Of a stretch of 64,000 nt of DNA, positions 8,967-17,237 are shown piece by piece. The DNA is from Paracoccus alkanivorans. Its GTDB lineage: Bacteria; Pseudomonadota; Alphaproteobacteria; Rhodobacterales; Rhodobacteraceae. Both the position numbers and the translations under genes were made by a program. The stretch covers positions 62,001-126,000 of the forward strand of contig NZ_QOKZ01000008.1 of NCBI RefSeq assembly GCF_003697785.1, in the 5' to 3' direction. Each line of letters begins with the position of its first letter. The stretch's first letter is position 1. The notes beneath the pieces are model-generated. The model saw only the letters and a list, made by a program, of their open reading frames with translations. It was not told the origin of the DNA and searched no databases.

Positions 8967-9490
8967 GATCCGGCTCCGGTGTCGCTGACCACGGTAACGG
9001 CACGGCGGTTCTGCGCATAGCAGCTTTCGTTCGAGCAGACCTCGACAGGGCGCTCCTTGCCAAAGCTCAGCGTGCGGACCCGGTCCGAGGACACGCCCTG
9101 CGCGACCAGGTATTCCTGCACCGCGCTGGCGCGCCGCGCGCCAAGAGCAAGGTTATATTCGCGTGTGCCGGTTTCCTCGGCATGACCCTGCACCACCGCC
9201 GAGAAGTTGCCATGCTTGTTCAGCCATTCCGCCTGTCGCGCCAGGGTCGTACGGGCCTCGGCGCTCAATGTGGTCTGGTTGGCAGGGAACAGGACGGTAT
9301 CGCCGACCTGATCCGAGAAATACTGCGCCGTCGCCTCGCCCGCCAGTGAGCCCCCGGCCAGATCGCCCTGGTAAAGCGCGCCGCTGCCCATATTGGCATA
9401 CGGGTCCTGTACCGGCGGCGGCGGTGCGGGTTGCGTGCATGCGGCAAGGCCGAGCAGAGAGGCGGTCAGGGGTATCAGGTAATGTTTCAT
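8963..9490 (-). CDS. pal: peptidoglycan-associated lipoprotein Pal
   Basis: 175-residue outer-membrane lipoprotein that binds peptidoglycan through an OmpA-like domain and TolB at the membrane. The lipobox LAAC places the lipidated Cys at residue 18. The OmpA domain spans about 60-172, with FPANQTTLS and the diaminopimelate-binding region NLALGARRASAVQEYL. Position 9490 is chosen as start because the hydrophobic signal begins there. Two further cysteines near the C-terminus (EVCSNESCYAQNRRA) fit the family. Confidence 0.96.
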   Translation of the reverse strand: MKHYLIPLTASLLGLAACTQPAPPPPVQDPYANMGSGALYQGDLAGGSLAGEATAQYFSDQVGDTVLFPANQTTLSAEARTTLARQAEWLNKHGNFSAVVQGHAEETGTREYNLALGARRASAVQEYLVAQGVSSDRVRTLSFGKERPVEVCSNESCYAQNRRAVTVVSDTGAGS

Positions 9491-9500
9491 CACAAGTTTC

Positions 9501-10832
9501 CTACGGCAATAGCGGCCCCCAGGAGGGATCCGACGCGGCAAAATCAAGTTCCATCGGGCGCATGTTGCGTCCGGTGATATCGACCGAGTGCAGACGCGGT
9601 TCGCCATTGCCGCCCGGCGTAACCCGCGTGAACATGATGACGCGCCCATTGGGGGCCCATGTCGGGCCCTCGTCAAGGAACGAATCCGTCAGATTTTTCT
9701 CCTCCGAGCCGTCCTTGCGCATCACGCCGATATGAAAGCGCTCTCCAAGCTGCCTGGTAAAGGCAATCATGCCGCCCTTTGGGGACCATGCCGGATCACC
9801 ATAGCGGCCCTCGCCAAAGCTGATCCGGGTCGGCTCACCGCCCTCGAGTCCCATGACGTAAAGCTGCGGCGTGCCCGAACGGTCGGATTCGAACACGATC
9901 TGCTTGCCGTCGGGGCTGAAACTGGGCGAGGTCTCGATCGAGGGGGAGTCGGTCAGCGGGCGTTGCGCGCCGGTGGCGGCATCCATCAGCCAGATATCGG
10001 TGTTGCCGCCCTTTTCCAGCGAATAGACGATCCAGCGGCCATCGGGAGAGTAGCGGGGCGAAAACGCCATGCTGTCGCCCGCCTGCGTCACGGGCTGAGA
10101 GCTGACGGTGGCCACATCCAGCGACTGGATTTGCGGGAAACCGCTGTCAAAGCTGGTATAAAGGATTTTCTTGCCATCCGGCGAGAATTGCGGCGCCAGC
10201 ACCAATGAGGAACTGTCGGTCATCCACAGGATATTCGCGCCGTCGTAATCCATCACCCCGATCCGCTTGATCCGGGCGTCTTTCGGGCCGGTTTCCTGCA
10301 CGAAGGCCACGCGGCTGTCGAAATAGGCGGATTCGCCGGTCAGCCGGGAATAGATCTGATCGGCGATCTTGTGGGCCGCGCGCCGCCAGTCGCTGGCGCG
10401 GGCGACGAATTGCATCCCGTCGCCAAGCGGCTGACCCGCGAAGATGTCGAACAGCCGGAACTTGACGCTGATCTCCTCGCCCGAACCGCTCACCTCGGCG
10501 GTGACCAGCGCCTGCGCGTTGATTGCGCGCCATTCCTCGTAGGCAACGGCATCGGTAAAGCTGTCGCGGCTGGCAAGATGCGCCTCGGCCGGGATCTCGC
10601 GGAACAGACCGGTGCCGGTCAGGTCGTCGGCCACCACCTGCCGGATTTTCGAGGCGGCCTCGGCATCGCCGTGAAATTCGGGAATCGCCACGGCAACGGG
10701 TTCGGTGACGCCGTCGGTGATCTCGATCCGCAGCGGACCATCCTGCGCCAGCGCGGGCAGGGCGGTCATGACGGCGCCGGTCACGCTCAGCGCGAGGGCA
10801 AGGGCAGGGGCAAGGGGCAGGTTACGGAACAT
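9501..10832 (-). CDS. tolB: Tol-Pal translocation protein TolB
   Basis: 443-residue periplasmic protein that contacts Pal, TolA and outer-membrane partners. A signal peptide covers about 1-29 (cut near LPALAQDG), then an alpha/beta domain to about 150, then a six-bladed beta-propeller with repeated [32 protein letters not shown] blades. The ATG at 10832 has GAGGACA just upstream and starts the signal peptide. It sits between tolA and pal in the canonical order. Confidence 0.97.
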   Translation of the reverse strand: MFRNLPLAPALALALSVTGAVMTALPALAQDGPLRIEITDGVTEPVAVAIPEFHGDAEAASKIRQVVADDLTGTGLFREIPAEAHLASRDSFTDAVAYEEWRAINAQALVTAEVSGSGEEISVKFRLFDIFAGQPLGDGMQFVARASDWRRAAHKIADQIYSRLTGESAYFDSRVAFVQETGPKDARIKRIGVMDYDGANILWMTDSSSLVLAPQFSPDGKKILYTSFDSGFPQIQSLDVATVSSQPVTQAGDSMAFSPRYSPDGRWIVYSLEKGGNTDIWLMDAATGAQRPLTDSPSIETSPSFSPDGKQIVFESDRSGTPQLYVMGLEGGEPTRISFGEGRYGDPAWSPKGGMIAFTRQLGERFHIGVMRKDGSEEKNLTDSFLDEGPTWAPNGRVIMFTRVTPGGNGEPRLHSVDITGRNMRPMELDFAASDPSWGPLLP

Positions 10833-10889
10833 GGTGTCCTCTTTAGCGTCATTGGCGGCGGGGCAAAAGCCGGGTTTCACCGTATCGGC

Positions 10890-12653
10890 CTATTCGAATT
10901 GAATTCCTTCCGGGCGGAAATCCACGATGACATCGCGCCAGCGCCCGTATTTCTCGCGCGGGAGCGGAAAACCCGCCCGCCCGCATTGCAGGATCGCCCT
11001 GCGCGCAGTTTCGAAAGCGTTCTGCGTAGCTGTCTGCGAAGAGCCGCCCCGCGAATCGATCAGGCGCAGGCTGGCCGGTTGAGGATGGCCGTCGCGGGTC
11101 ATCCTGAACTCGACCGACACGGACACGCGCGAGGCATCGACCGACAGGGCGCCACGATTCCAGCATCCTTCCAGCGCCATCCTGAAGCCCTCGCGCTCCG
11201 ACAGCGAAAGGGGCTGGCCAAGCGGCGCAGCCCCTCCGGTTTCCGTGCTGGCATCGGACCGCTGATCGGGGTCCGGCAGCGGTGTAGGGGTGATCGGCAC
11301 CGGGGCAAGCTGGTTCGGATCGGGGGGAGCCTCTTCCGTTGCGGGGGCAGAGCGGCCCTGCGACATGGCCTCCGACAGGGCCGCGGAAAGCGGATCCTGT
11401 TCGACCGAAGCACCGCTGCCCCCCTCGATTCGCTGCACGTTGCCACCGGTGGTCTCGCCGGTCGAGGCGGTATCCTCGCCCTCGCTGCCGGACTCAGGTT
11501 GCTGGGCTTCGCGCAGGGCATCTTCCAGCGCCTGACGATCGGCGGCCTCGCGTTCGGCCTCTTCACGTTCGGCTGCGGCGCGGCGCTCCTGTTCCTCGCG
11601 CTCACGCTCGGCTTCTTCGGCTGCCCGGCGTTCCTCTTCGGCGCGTGCTTCGGCTGCGCGGCGCTCCTCCTCCCGGCGGGCCGCTTCTTCGGCTGCCTGC
11701 CGCCGTTCTTCCTCGGCGCGACGAGCCTCCTCCTCGGCACGACGTCGTTCCTCGGCCTCGCGTTGGGCCTGTTCCGTAGCCCTGCGCTCCTCTTCCTCGC
11801 GAGCCTCCTGCTCGGCGGCCCGCCGCTCTTGCTCGGCCCTCGCCTCTGCGGCGGCGCGGGCTTCTTCCGCCCGGCGTTCCTCTTCCGCCTGTGCCTCTGC
11901 TGCGCGGCGCTCCTCGGCCTCGCGTTCGGCCAGTGCCGCGGCTTCGGCCTCCCGGCGGGCCTGCTCGGCTGCCAGACGCTCCGCTTCCTCGGCCGCCTCT
12001 GCTGCCAGGCGTTCAGCTTCGCGGGCCGCTTCCTGCTCTGCGATCCGGGCGTTATACGCCTCGACCAGCCCGTCGGGGCGGTCCAGTGGCCGTGTCGACT
12101 GGTCCAGTGCCAGAACCGAGCGGGGAGCCACGGGTTCGGCGCTCTCGTCCTGATCCGAGGGCGCGGGGCGCGAAGGCCGGGTGTCGGCTTGCGGTTGCGC
12201 GCTCTCCGCCGGAGCGGATGGGGCGGTTTCCTGAACAGGTTCCGGCGCGGCGGGCGTGTCGGGAAGGTTGGTGGCCACGTTCACCGGCTCGCGATTCTCG
12301 AAATCGCTCAGATCCGGCTGCTCCTCGGCCGTGTCGGGCTGGGCCAGCTCCTGCGCCGCCTCCTCGGATTCCGGCGCCGCCGTCTCGGTGGGGGGCGCGG
12401 CCGGCGCCTCCTCGGGCTCTGGCTCGGAGATCTCGGCGACCGCCGTGGCGTCGGGGGCAACGGGACCGGCCCCGCGCGAGGCGGCGGCATATTCCTCGAA
12501 CTCGGCCCCGCTCATCGTCGCCACCTCGGTCATGCGCACCGGTTGCGAGGGTTGAGGACGAAACAGCACCCCGCCCAGAAGCGCCCAGAGGATCAGCGCC
12601 GCATGCGCGACGCCCGAGATCCACCAGCCGATGCGCTCTTCCCGGTCGGACAT
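10890..12653 (-). CDS. tolA: Tol-Pal inner-membrane protein TolA, long coiled-coil form
   Basis: 587-residue inner-membrane protein spanning the periplasm and coupling TolQR energy to TolB/Pal. Seen: one TM at about residues 12-31, an acidic Pro/Ala-rich stretch to about 200, a very long Glu/Arg/Ala helix at about 200-400 with many AEEERRAAE-type repeats, and a C-terminal domain from about 483 with two cysteines (GCWN and LQCGRAGF). E. coli TolA has about 420 residues, so the linker is much longer here. It begins 3 bp after the tolR stop. Confidence 0.93.
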   Translation of the reverse strand: MSDREERIGWWISGVAHAALILWALLGGVLFRPQPSQPVRMTEVATMSGAEFEEYAAASRGAGPVAPDATAVAEISEPEPEEAPAAPPTETAAPESEEAAQELAQPDTAEEQPDLSDFENREPVNVATNLPDTPAAPEPVQETAPSAPAESAQPQADTRPSRPAPSDQDESAEPVAPRSVLALDQSTRPLDRPDGLVEAYNARIAEQEAAREAERLAAEAAEEAERLAAEQARREAEAAALAEREAEERRAAEAQAEEERRAEEARAAAEARAEQERRAAEQEAREEEERRATEQAQREAEERRRAEEEARRAEEERRQAAEEAARREEERRAAEARAEEERRAAEEAEREREEQERRAAAEREEAEREAADRQALEDALREAQQPESGSEGEDTASTGETTGGNVQRIEGGSGASVEQDPLSAALSEAMSQGRSAPATEEAPPDPNQLAPVPITPTPLPDPDQRSDASTETGGAAPLGQPLSLSEREGFRMALEGCWNRGALSVDASRVSVSVEFRMTRDGHPQPASLRLIDSRGGSSQTATQNAFETARRAILQCGRAGFPLPREKYGRWRDVIVDFRPEGIQFE

Positions 12654-12656
12654 GGA

Positions 12657-13109
12657 TCAGCCATCCATCCGCGGGCCGCCGGTATCGGTGACCAGCACGA
12701 TATTGGTAAAGCCGGCTGCGTTCAGGGCGCCCATCACCTGCACGACGCGGGCATAGGGGATGCCGCCATCGGCACGCAGGAAGATGCGGTCGGTCTGGCG
12801 TTCGGCCAGCACGGCGCGCAGCCGGTTCACCACCTCGTCATCGGCGACCGGCTCGCTCATCAGCGTGACCTGCCCCTCGGCGGGGATCGAGATCACCAGC
12901 GGTTCCTCGGGGTCTGAGGGAACGGCGGTCGCGGCGGTGCGTGGCAGGTTCAACGGCACCCCGGCCGTCATCAGTGGCGCGGCGACCATGAAGATCACCA
13001 GCAGCACCAGCATCACGTCCACAAAGGGCGTGACATTGATCTCGGACATCGGCGCGTTGCGCCTGTGTCCGCGCCCCTTGCGCCTTATCCGCTTGACGAC
13101 ATCCGCCAT
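12657..13109 (-). CDS. tolR: Tol-Pal proton-channel protein TolR
   Basis: 150-residue ExbD/TolR protein. One TM at about residues 28-47 carries the conserved Asp31 in NVTPFVDVMLVLL, the residue that conducts protons in the TolQR motor; the rest is a periplasmic dimer domain. ATG 13109 is chosen because the preceding GGAGG-like site and the basic N-terminus fit, while the longer frame overlaps tolQ. It lies between tolQ (10 bp upstream) and tolA. Confidence 0.96.
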   Translation of the reverse strand: MADVVKRIRRKGRGHRRNAPMSEINVTPFVDVMLVLLVIFMVAAPLMTAGVPLNLPRTAATAVPSDPEEPLVISIPAEGQVTLMSEPVADDEVVNRLRAVLAERQTDRIFLRADGGIPYARVVQVMGALNAAGFTNIVLVTDTGGPRMDG

Positions 13110-13119
13110 TGATCCGCCC

Positions 13120-13815
13120 TCAGCTCTTGTCGTCCAGCTGCCGCGACAGCAGGGTCGAGAATTCGTCGGCGAAACTTTCCCAGTTGCCGACCACGCGCTC
13201 GGCATCGCCCGACAGCTTGTTGTAGAAGATCACCGCCGGAATTGCCGCCAACAGGCCCAGTGCGGTGGCCAGCAGCGCCTCGGCGATACCGGGCGCGACC
13301 ACGGCAAGACTGGTATTCTGCGACATCGCGATGCCTTCGAAGGCGTTCTTGATCCCCCAGACCGTGCCGAAAAGCCCGATGAAGGGCGCGGTCGCGCCTA
13401 CCGTGGCAAGAAATGACAGCCCGCGGAACAGCCGCGTCTCCTCGCGCTGGATGGCCACGTTCATGGCGCGGTCGATGCGCTGCGTGCCGCCGGGGATCAG
13501 CGCCCCGTCCTCGCGATGGCTGCGGCGCCATTCGGTCATGCCCGCCGCGAAAATCCGTTCGGACGCGCCCGAGGGGCGTTCGCCGAGCCGGTCATATAGA
13601 TCGTCGAGCGGCTCGCCGGACCAGAAGGAACGGTCGAACCTGCTTGCCTCCCGCCTTGCATTCGCGAAGGTCAGGAATTTCTGGATGATGATCGCCCAGC
13701 CCCAGAACGAGGCGATGACGAGGATGATCATCACGATCTTGACCGTCAGCGAGGCGCGCGCGAACAGCGCCAAAAGCGAGAAATCGAGAGCCTGTGCGGC
13801 CTGAATGGGTTCCAT
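13120..13815 (-). CDS. tolQ: Tol-Pal motor protein TolQ
   Basis: 231-residue MotA/TolQ/ExbB proton-channel protein with three TM segments, at about residues 22-44, 133-155 and 168-190 (PFIGLFGTVWGIKNAF is the family signature in the second). ATG 13815 is preferred to a GTG two codons earlier because GAGG lies 8 bases from the ATG but only 2 from the GTG. It heads the tolQRAB-pal-cpoB run. Confidence 0.96.
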   Translation of the reverse strand: MEPIQAAQALDFSLLALFARASLTVKIVMIILVIASFWGWAIIIQKFLTFANARREASRFDRSFWSGEPLDDLYDRLGERPSGASERIFAAGMTEWRRSHREDGALIPGGTQRIDRAMNVAIQREETRLFRGLSFLATVGATAPFIGLFGTVWGIKNAFEGIAMSQNTSLAVVAPGIAEALLATALGLLAAIPAVIFYNKLSGDAERVVGNWESFADEFSTLLSRQLDDKS

Positions 13816-13865
13816 TGTCACTGCCTCATCTTGTCGGGCGCGTTTCGCGGGCCTTCTACCGCTTG

Positions 13866-13894
13866 TTTATCAGCAGTTTCACCCCCCGCGACAA
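13866..13894 (-). promoter_or_regulatory. candidate sigma-70-like promoter for tolQ operon
   Basis: TTGTCG, 17 bases, GATAAA on the minus strand, about 50 bp before tolQ, in the only real gap between tolQ and the upstream sulfotransferase-like gene. It is a consensus match by eye only. Confidence 0.3.
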
Positions 13895-13926
13895 CACAAT
13901 AGCGTCAATTTGACATACCGCCGCGA

Positions 13927-14658
13927 TCAGCGGAACGAGAGCTTGTGCGCCGCGATGGCCTCATAGGCGGGGCGCAGACTGTCGGCCAGCCGGGCCAACT
14001 CGCCCTCCAGTTCCGGCAACGGCCCCTCGGGTCCGGCGAAGCCGGTCGAGCGGTTGACTGCGTCATACCAGACCGCGCCCCAGACCCCGTCCTCGGGATG
14101 CGGGCCGGGGCTCCATGACAGCATCTTTTCGGTATAGGCGATGCCGATGCCTTCGCACAGCGCCGACAGGGCACGGTCTGGGGCGCGGCGGATATCGGCG
14201 CTGTCGATGACCAGCGGAGCGGGGCCGCGCGCCGCCATCTGCTGAAACATCTTCCATTGCCGGTCAAAGCCCAGCTCGGCCGGATCGGGCAGCCCGCGCT
14301 TGGCCGCGAAAGAGGCGGCGACCCGTTCCGGCTCGCGGATCAGGAAGACATTGGCGAGTGTATCGGTCCAGTCCAGATCCATGCCGGGCAGCATATGCTG
14401 GACCATGTGCTTCTGATACTGGATCGGCTGCCCGCAGGGCTCATGGATCAGACCGGGCAGCACCTCTCGCCAATCGGCGGGCTGGCTGGCGATCACCTGT
14501 TCCCGCATCGGATGGGGCAGGCCGGTGCGGACCAAGTAATGGGCATAGAAGGGCTCGTCCACGCAGGCGCAATCGCCGCGCGCCCCGAATGCGCGCATCA
14601 TCGCGGTGGACAGGTTGCGCGGCCCCGACCACATGGCGATCCGTTTCGTGTCAGACAT
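13927..14658 (-). CDS. sulfotransferase-like P-loop protein
   Basis: 243-residue cytosolic protein. The start IAMWSGPRNLSTAMMRAF resembles the 5'-phosphosulfate-binding loop of PAPS sulfotransferases, and VFLIREPERVAASFAAKR resembles the 3'-phosphate-binding segment (RxPxxxxxS). Similar bacterial proteins are often misnamed branched-chain aminotransferase-like. The acceptor is unknown. Its ATG overlaps the end of ybgC by 8 bases, so the two are translationally coupled, and tolQ lies downstream. This wedges an uncharacterised enzyme into the ybgC-tolQ junction. Confidence 0.72.
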   Translation of the reverse strand: MSDTKRIAMWSGPRNLSTAMMRAFGARGDCACVDEPFYAHYLVRTGLPHPMREQVIASQPADWREVLPGLIHEPCGQPIQYQKHMVQHMLPGMDLDWTDTLANVFLIREPERVAASFAAKRGLPDPAELGFDRQWKMFQQMAARGPAPLVIDSADIRRAPDRALSALCEGIGIAYTEKMLSWSPGPHPEDGVWGAVWYDAVNRSTGFAGPEGPLPELEGELARLADSLRPAYEAIAAHKLSFR

Positions 14659-15055
14659 CCGTGCCTCCCTTCAGCGCGGCAGAGAGCGGGGCGGGCAGCC
14701 GGGCAGGGCGGCCCGACGGTCCAAGACAGGCGACGGTGACGCGGGCGGTGAACAACACCTCCTCGCCGCGCCGCACCGATTGGTTCAGGATCACCCGCGC
14801 GGGCGAGGCCGTGGCCAGCTCGGTCGTGATCTCCAGCAGATCGTCGAACCTTGCCGGGCGCAGGTAATCCGCCTCGACCCGGCGCACGGCAAAGACATGC
14901 CCGCCATCCGCCTTCATCGCCGCCTGGTCGATGCCGAGTGCGCGTAGCCATTCCGACCGCCCCCGCTCGATGAATTTCAGGTAATTGGCGTAATAGACGA
15001 TCCCGGCCAGGTCGGTGTCCTCGTAATAGACGCGCAGGGTCAGGCGATGTGTCAT
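14651..15055 (-). CDS. ybgC: Tol-Pal associated acyl-CoA thioesterase YbgC
   Basis: 134-residue hotdog-fold thioesterase that hydrolyses acyl-CoA in the cytosol and travels with tol-pal genes. The active-site segment VYYEDTDLAGIVYYANY is at about residues 9-25, with the catalytic Asp15. Where H. influenzae YbgC has VVYHARY, this protein has IVYYANY, so the nearby His is Tyr. ATG 15055 has GGAG upstream and gives the family N-terminus. Confidence 0.93.
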   Translation of the reverse strand: MTHRLTLRVYYEDTDLAGIVYYANYLKFIERGRSEWLRALGIDQAAMKADGGHVFAVRRVEADYLRPARFDDLLEITTELATASPARVILNQSVRRGEEVLFTARVTVACLGPSGRPARLPAPLSAALKGGTDV

Positions 15056-15260
15056 CAGGGCTCCATTCGGCAGGGATCGTCTTTCGGAACCTATCTCGTT
15101 CACAACCGCCAGCCGGACGCAACCTGCAGTGCTTGCAGATTGTGCAATCCTGTCGAACAGAGAAACCGAAAAATCGCGCCTAATCTTCCCCCGGTTGCAG
15201 GCCTATCTCGCTGTCATCGAACCGACGCAATCACGCGCCGACTGAATAAGGAAGACGAAA

Positions 15261-15512
15261 ATGAAAGTTATTACAGCCAGTTTGGTCGCCCTCGCCCTCG
15301 CTACCGGCGCTGCTTCGGCCAGCAATTTCCCCGAAACCCACCAGAATGCAAGCGTCGAGCGCCCCGCGCCCAACACCCAACAAATCCAGGTCAAGGCCGG
15401 CAAGGTGCTGACCTCGCGCGAATTGCATAGCGCCGGTCTCTCCGCCGATGATCTCATCACCGTGACGAGCTTCCCGACCAGCGAATGGGCCAAGACCCAT
15501 TACGAACGTTGA
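15261..15512 (+). CDS. small exported protein of unknown function
   Basis: 83 residues. A clear signal peptide covers about residues 1-21 (MKVITASLVALALATG, cut after ASA), leaving a mature protein of about 62 residues with no cysteine. The mature part is polar, with KVLTSRELHSAGLSADDLITVTSFPTSEWAKTHY. AAGGA precedes the ATG. I do not recognise the family. The gene is alone and is followed by two hairpins, so it is a well-insulated single unit. Confidence 0.8.
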   Translation: MKVITASLVALALATGAASASNFPETHQNASVERPAPNTQQIQVKAGKVLTSRELHSAGLSADDLITVTSFPTSEWAKTHYER

Positions 15513-15520
15513 TTGCTCCC

Positions 15521-15550
15521 CGAGGCATCCGCGGTTCCGCGGGTGCCTCG
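15521..15550. terminator. long hairpin after small exported protein
   Basis: A 14-bp stem (CGAGGCATCCGCGG against CCGCGGGTGCCTCG, one wobble pair) with almost no loop lies 8 bases after the stop at 15512. There is no direct T-run, so it may stabilise the mRNA or act with the next terminator. Confidence 0.6.
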
Positions 15551-15572
15551 CTGCGCGCTTGCCGCGCATGAC

Positions 15573-15602
15573 GCCGCTCCGCACCGGGGCGGCTTTTTTT
15601 TT
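15573..15602 (+). terminator. intrinsic terminator with long T-tract
   Basis: GCCGCTCC pairs with GGGGCGGC (one wobble) around a 5-base loop, followed by ten T residues. A textbook plus-strand terminator for the small exported protein gene; it ends about 48 bp before the LysR start. Confidence 0.9.
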
Positions 15603-15649
15603 AGGACAAGCCCTTGCACAGAACGGATTGCGGGAACATTTCATCCGCC

Positions 15650-16531
15650 ATGGATACGACCGTTCTCCGCACATTCATAAGCATCCTCGACGAGGGCAGT
15701 TTCGCCGCCGCGGCGCGGCGGATGGGCATATCGCGCAGTCTGTGCAGCAAGTATATCGCGGATCTCGAAGCGGATCTGGGGGCCCGGCTGCTGTCGCGCA
15801 CGACGCGCGCCCTGCGTCCGACCGCCTTGGGGCTGCAATACAGCCAGCATATCCGCGAGGTTCTGCGGCAGCTCGACTCCGCAAATGAAATGGTGCGCGA
15901 TGCTTCGGGCCATCCCGCCGGAGCACTCAAGATAGGCGCCCCGGCCTCCTATATTCACAAGGTTTTCCAGCCGCATATCATGCGCTTCATGGACGATCAT
16001 CCCGATATCCAGATGGAGATGGTGCTGGATGACGGCGTTTCCGACCTGATCGGTGGCGGCTATGACGCGGTGATCCGGATCGGCTTCCTCGAGGATTCGG
16101 CACTGCATGCCCGCAAGCTGCACGAGGCGGCAATCCTGCTGGTCGCCTCGCCCGGTTACCTGGAACGGCGCGGCCAGCCGGTGTCACCTTCGGACCTGAG
16201 CCGCCATAACTGCCTGCATTACACCAATCTGCGTGGCCCGGGCACATGGCCCCTGCGCTGTGGCAAGGAGGTGTTCTACCAGAAGGTCCAGCCGGTTTTC
16301 TCGACCAATGACACCGAATTGCTTCATTCCCTCGCCGTCAGCGGCAAGGGCATAGCGCTATTGCCACAGTTCACGGTCGCCGAGGATATCGAGGCCGGAA
16401 GGCTGCTGCCATTGATGACCAATTTCACGCTTCCGAACATTCCGGTGAGCCTGGTCTATCCGACGGGAAAGCTGATGACCGCTGCGATGCGCAGTTTCCT
16501 GGACTTTACCACGCATCTGCGGTTGCCGTAG
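15650..16531 (+). CDS. LysR family transcriptional regulator
   Basis: 293-residue regulator with the N-terminal winged helix (MDTTVLRTFISILDEGSFAAAARRMG, then SRSLCSKYIADLE at the recognition helix) and an effector domain of the CrgA/DsdC-like LysR group (GALKIGAPASY, YDAVIRIG). ATG 15650 is used because the helix starts there. It converges on the next gene with only a 14-bp gap. The upstream neighbour is insulated by a terminator, so no clear target is visible. Confidence 0.9.
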   Translation: MDTTVLRTFISILDEGSFAAAARRMGISRSLCSKYIADLEADLGARLLSRTTRALRPTALGLQYSQHIREVLRQLDSANEMVRDASGHPAGALKIGAPASYIHKVFQPHIMRFMDDHPDIQMEMVLDDGVSDLIGGGYDAVIRIGFLEDSALHARKLHEAAILLVASPGYLERRGQPVSPSDLSRHNCLHYTNLRGPGTWPLRCGKEVFYQKVQPVFSTNDTELLHSLAVSGKGIALLPQFTVAEDIEAGRLLPLMTNFTLPNIPVSLVYPTGKLMTAAMRSFLDFTTHLRLP

Positions 16532-16545
16532 CGGTCAGGCCGGGT

Positions 16546-17130
16546 TCACCCCTCCTTGGCCGCCGCCATCCGTGCCGCCAGCCGCAAGGCATGGGCGGGC
16601 TCGGTCGCCGCGACCGGCAGCACCGGATCATAGGCCGCCCGGATCAGCGCCGCCATTTCCGGCGAGGGGGCGATGTCACGCGCGAAGCTGAGAGCGCTGC
16701 GCATGGTGACCGTTTCGGCCAGCACCGCCGGATGGGCATCCGCCAGCGCACCCGACATGCGCAGAAAATTCATGCAAGCCCGGATCCCGCCATCGGCGTC
16801 AAAGCGGAACAGCCGGTATTGATCCGCGTCATCGGCCCGCAGCCGCGCGGGCAGGCCAGGCTGTCCGGTCAGCCGGTCCAGGTCGGGAACCTCCTCCAGC
16901 TCCGCCCAGTCACACAGGAAGAAGAGCATCAGGTTGCTCCCCATTTCCGGGTCGGTCTCTGTCACCGGATGCCCGGCATGGGCGAAACCCGCCCTGATGG
17001 CGCCGCGAAAGATATCGAGGCTCTCATCCGCCAGCCCGAAGATCACCGGCGCCACCGGCCGCCCCCACCGGGCGCACAGATATGTGCCGTCCTGCCGGGT
17101 AAAAATTTCCGCGATCCGCTCGGGCGTCAT
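16546..17130 (-). CDS. conserved hypothetical protein
   Basis: 194-residue soluble protein with no signal peptide or TM. Landmarks: TRQDGTYLCARWGRPVAPVIFGL near the start, SNLMLFFLCDWAELEEVPDL in the middle, and RFDADGGIRACMNFLRMSG. I do not recognise a named domain. ATG 17130 is chosen because GAGG lies 6 bases upstream; a TTG ten codons earlier would place the start inside the intergenic repeat. It follows scoB on the same strand but is separated from it by two hairpins, so it may be a separate unit. Confidence 0.75.
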   Translation of the reverse strand: MTPERIAEIFTRQDGTYLCARWGRPVAPVIFGLADESLDIFRGAIRAGFAHAGHPVTETDPEMGSNLMLFFLCDWAELEEVPDLDRLTGQPGLPARLRADDADQYRLFRFDADGGIRACMNFLRMSGALADAHPAVLAETVTMRSALSFARDIAPSPEMAALIRAAYDPVLPVAATEPAHALRLAARMAAAKEG

Positions 17131-17145
17131 CCGGGCCTCGTGTTT

Positions 17146-17211
17146 TTCTTCTTTGTCCAAATACCTTGGGGGGAGTCGTCATGCAAATGACGACGGGGGG
17201 CAACGCCCCCC
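17146..17211 (-). repeat. intergenic repeat, copy A (double hairpin plus 20-base core)
   Basis: On the minus strand, a GGGGGG/CCCCCC hairpin (17195-17211), a second perfect 8-bp hairpin with a 4-base loop (17175-17194), then the core GGTATTTGGACAAAGAAGAA (17165 down to 17146). It lies between scoB and the next minus-strand gene. Three other copies of the core with a C/G-rich hairpin occur at about 21.05, 34.7 and 43.87 kb. Confidence 0.8.
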
Positions 17212-17237
17212 GCTATCCATCCACGCAAAGCGGCGTT

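Noticed and set aside
10371..12917. A plus-strand open frame of about 850 codons opposite tolB and tolA.
   Set aside because: It is antisense to the TolA repeat region; its Leu/Gly/Phe-rich repeats are just the complement of the TolA Glu/Arg/Ala codons.
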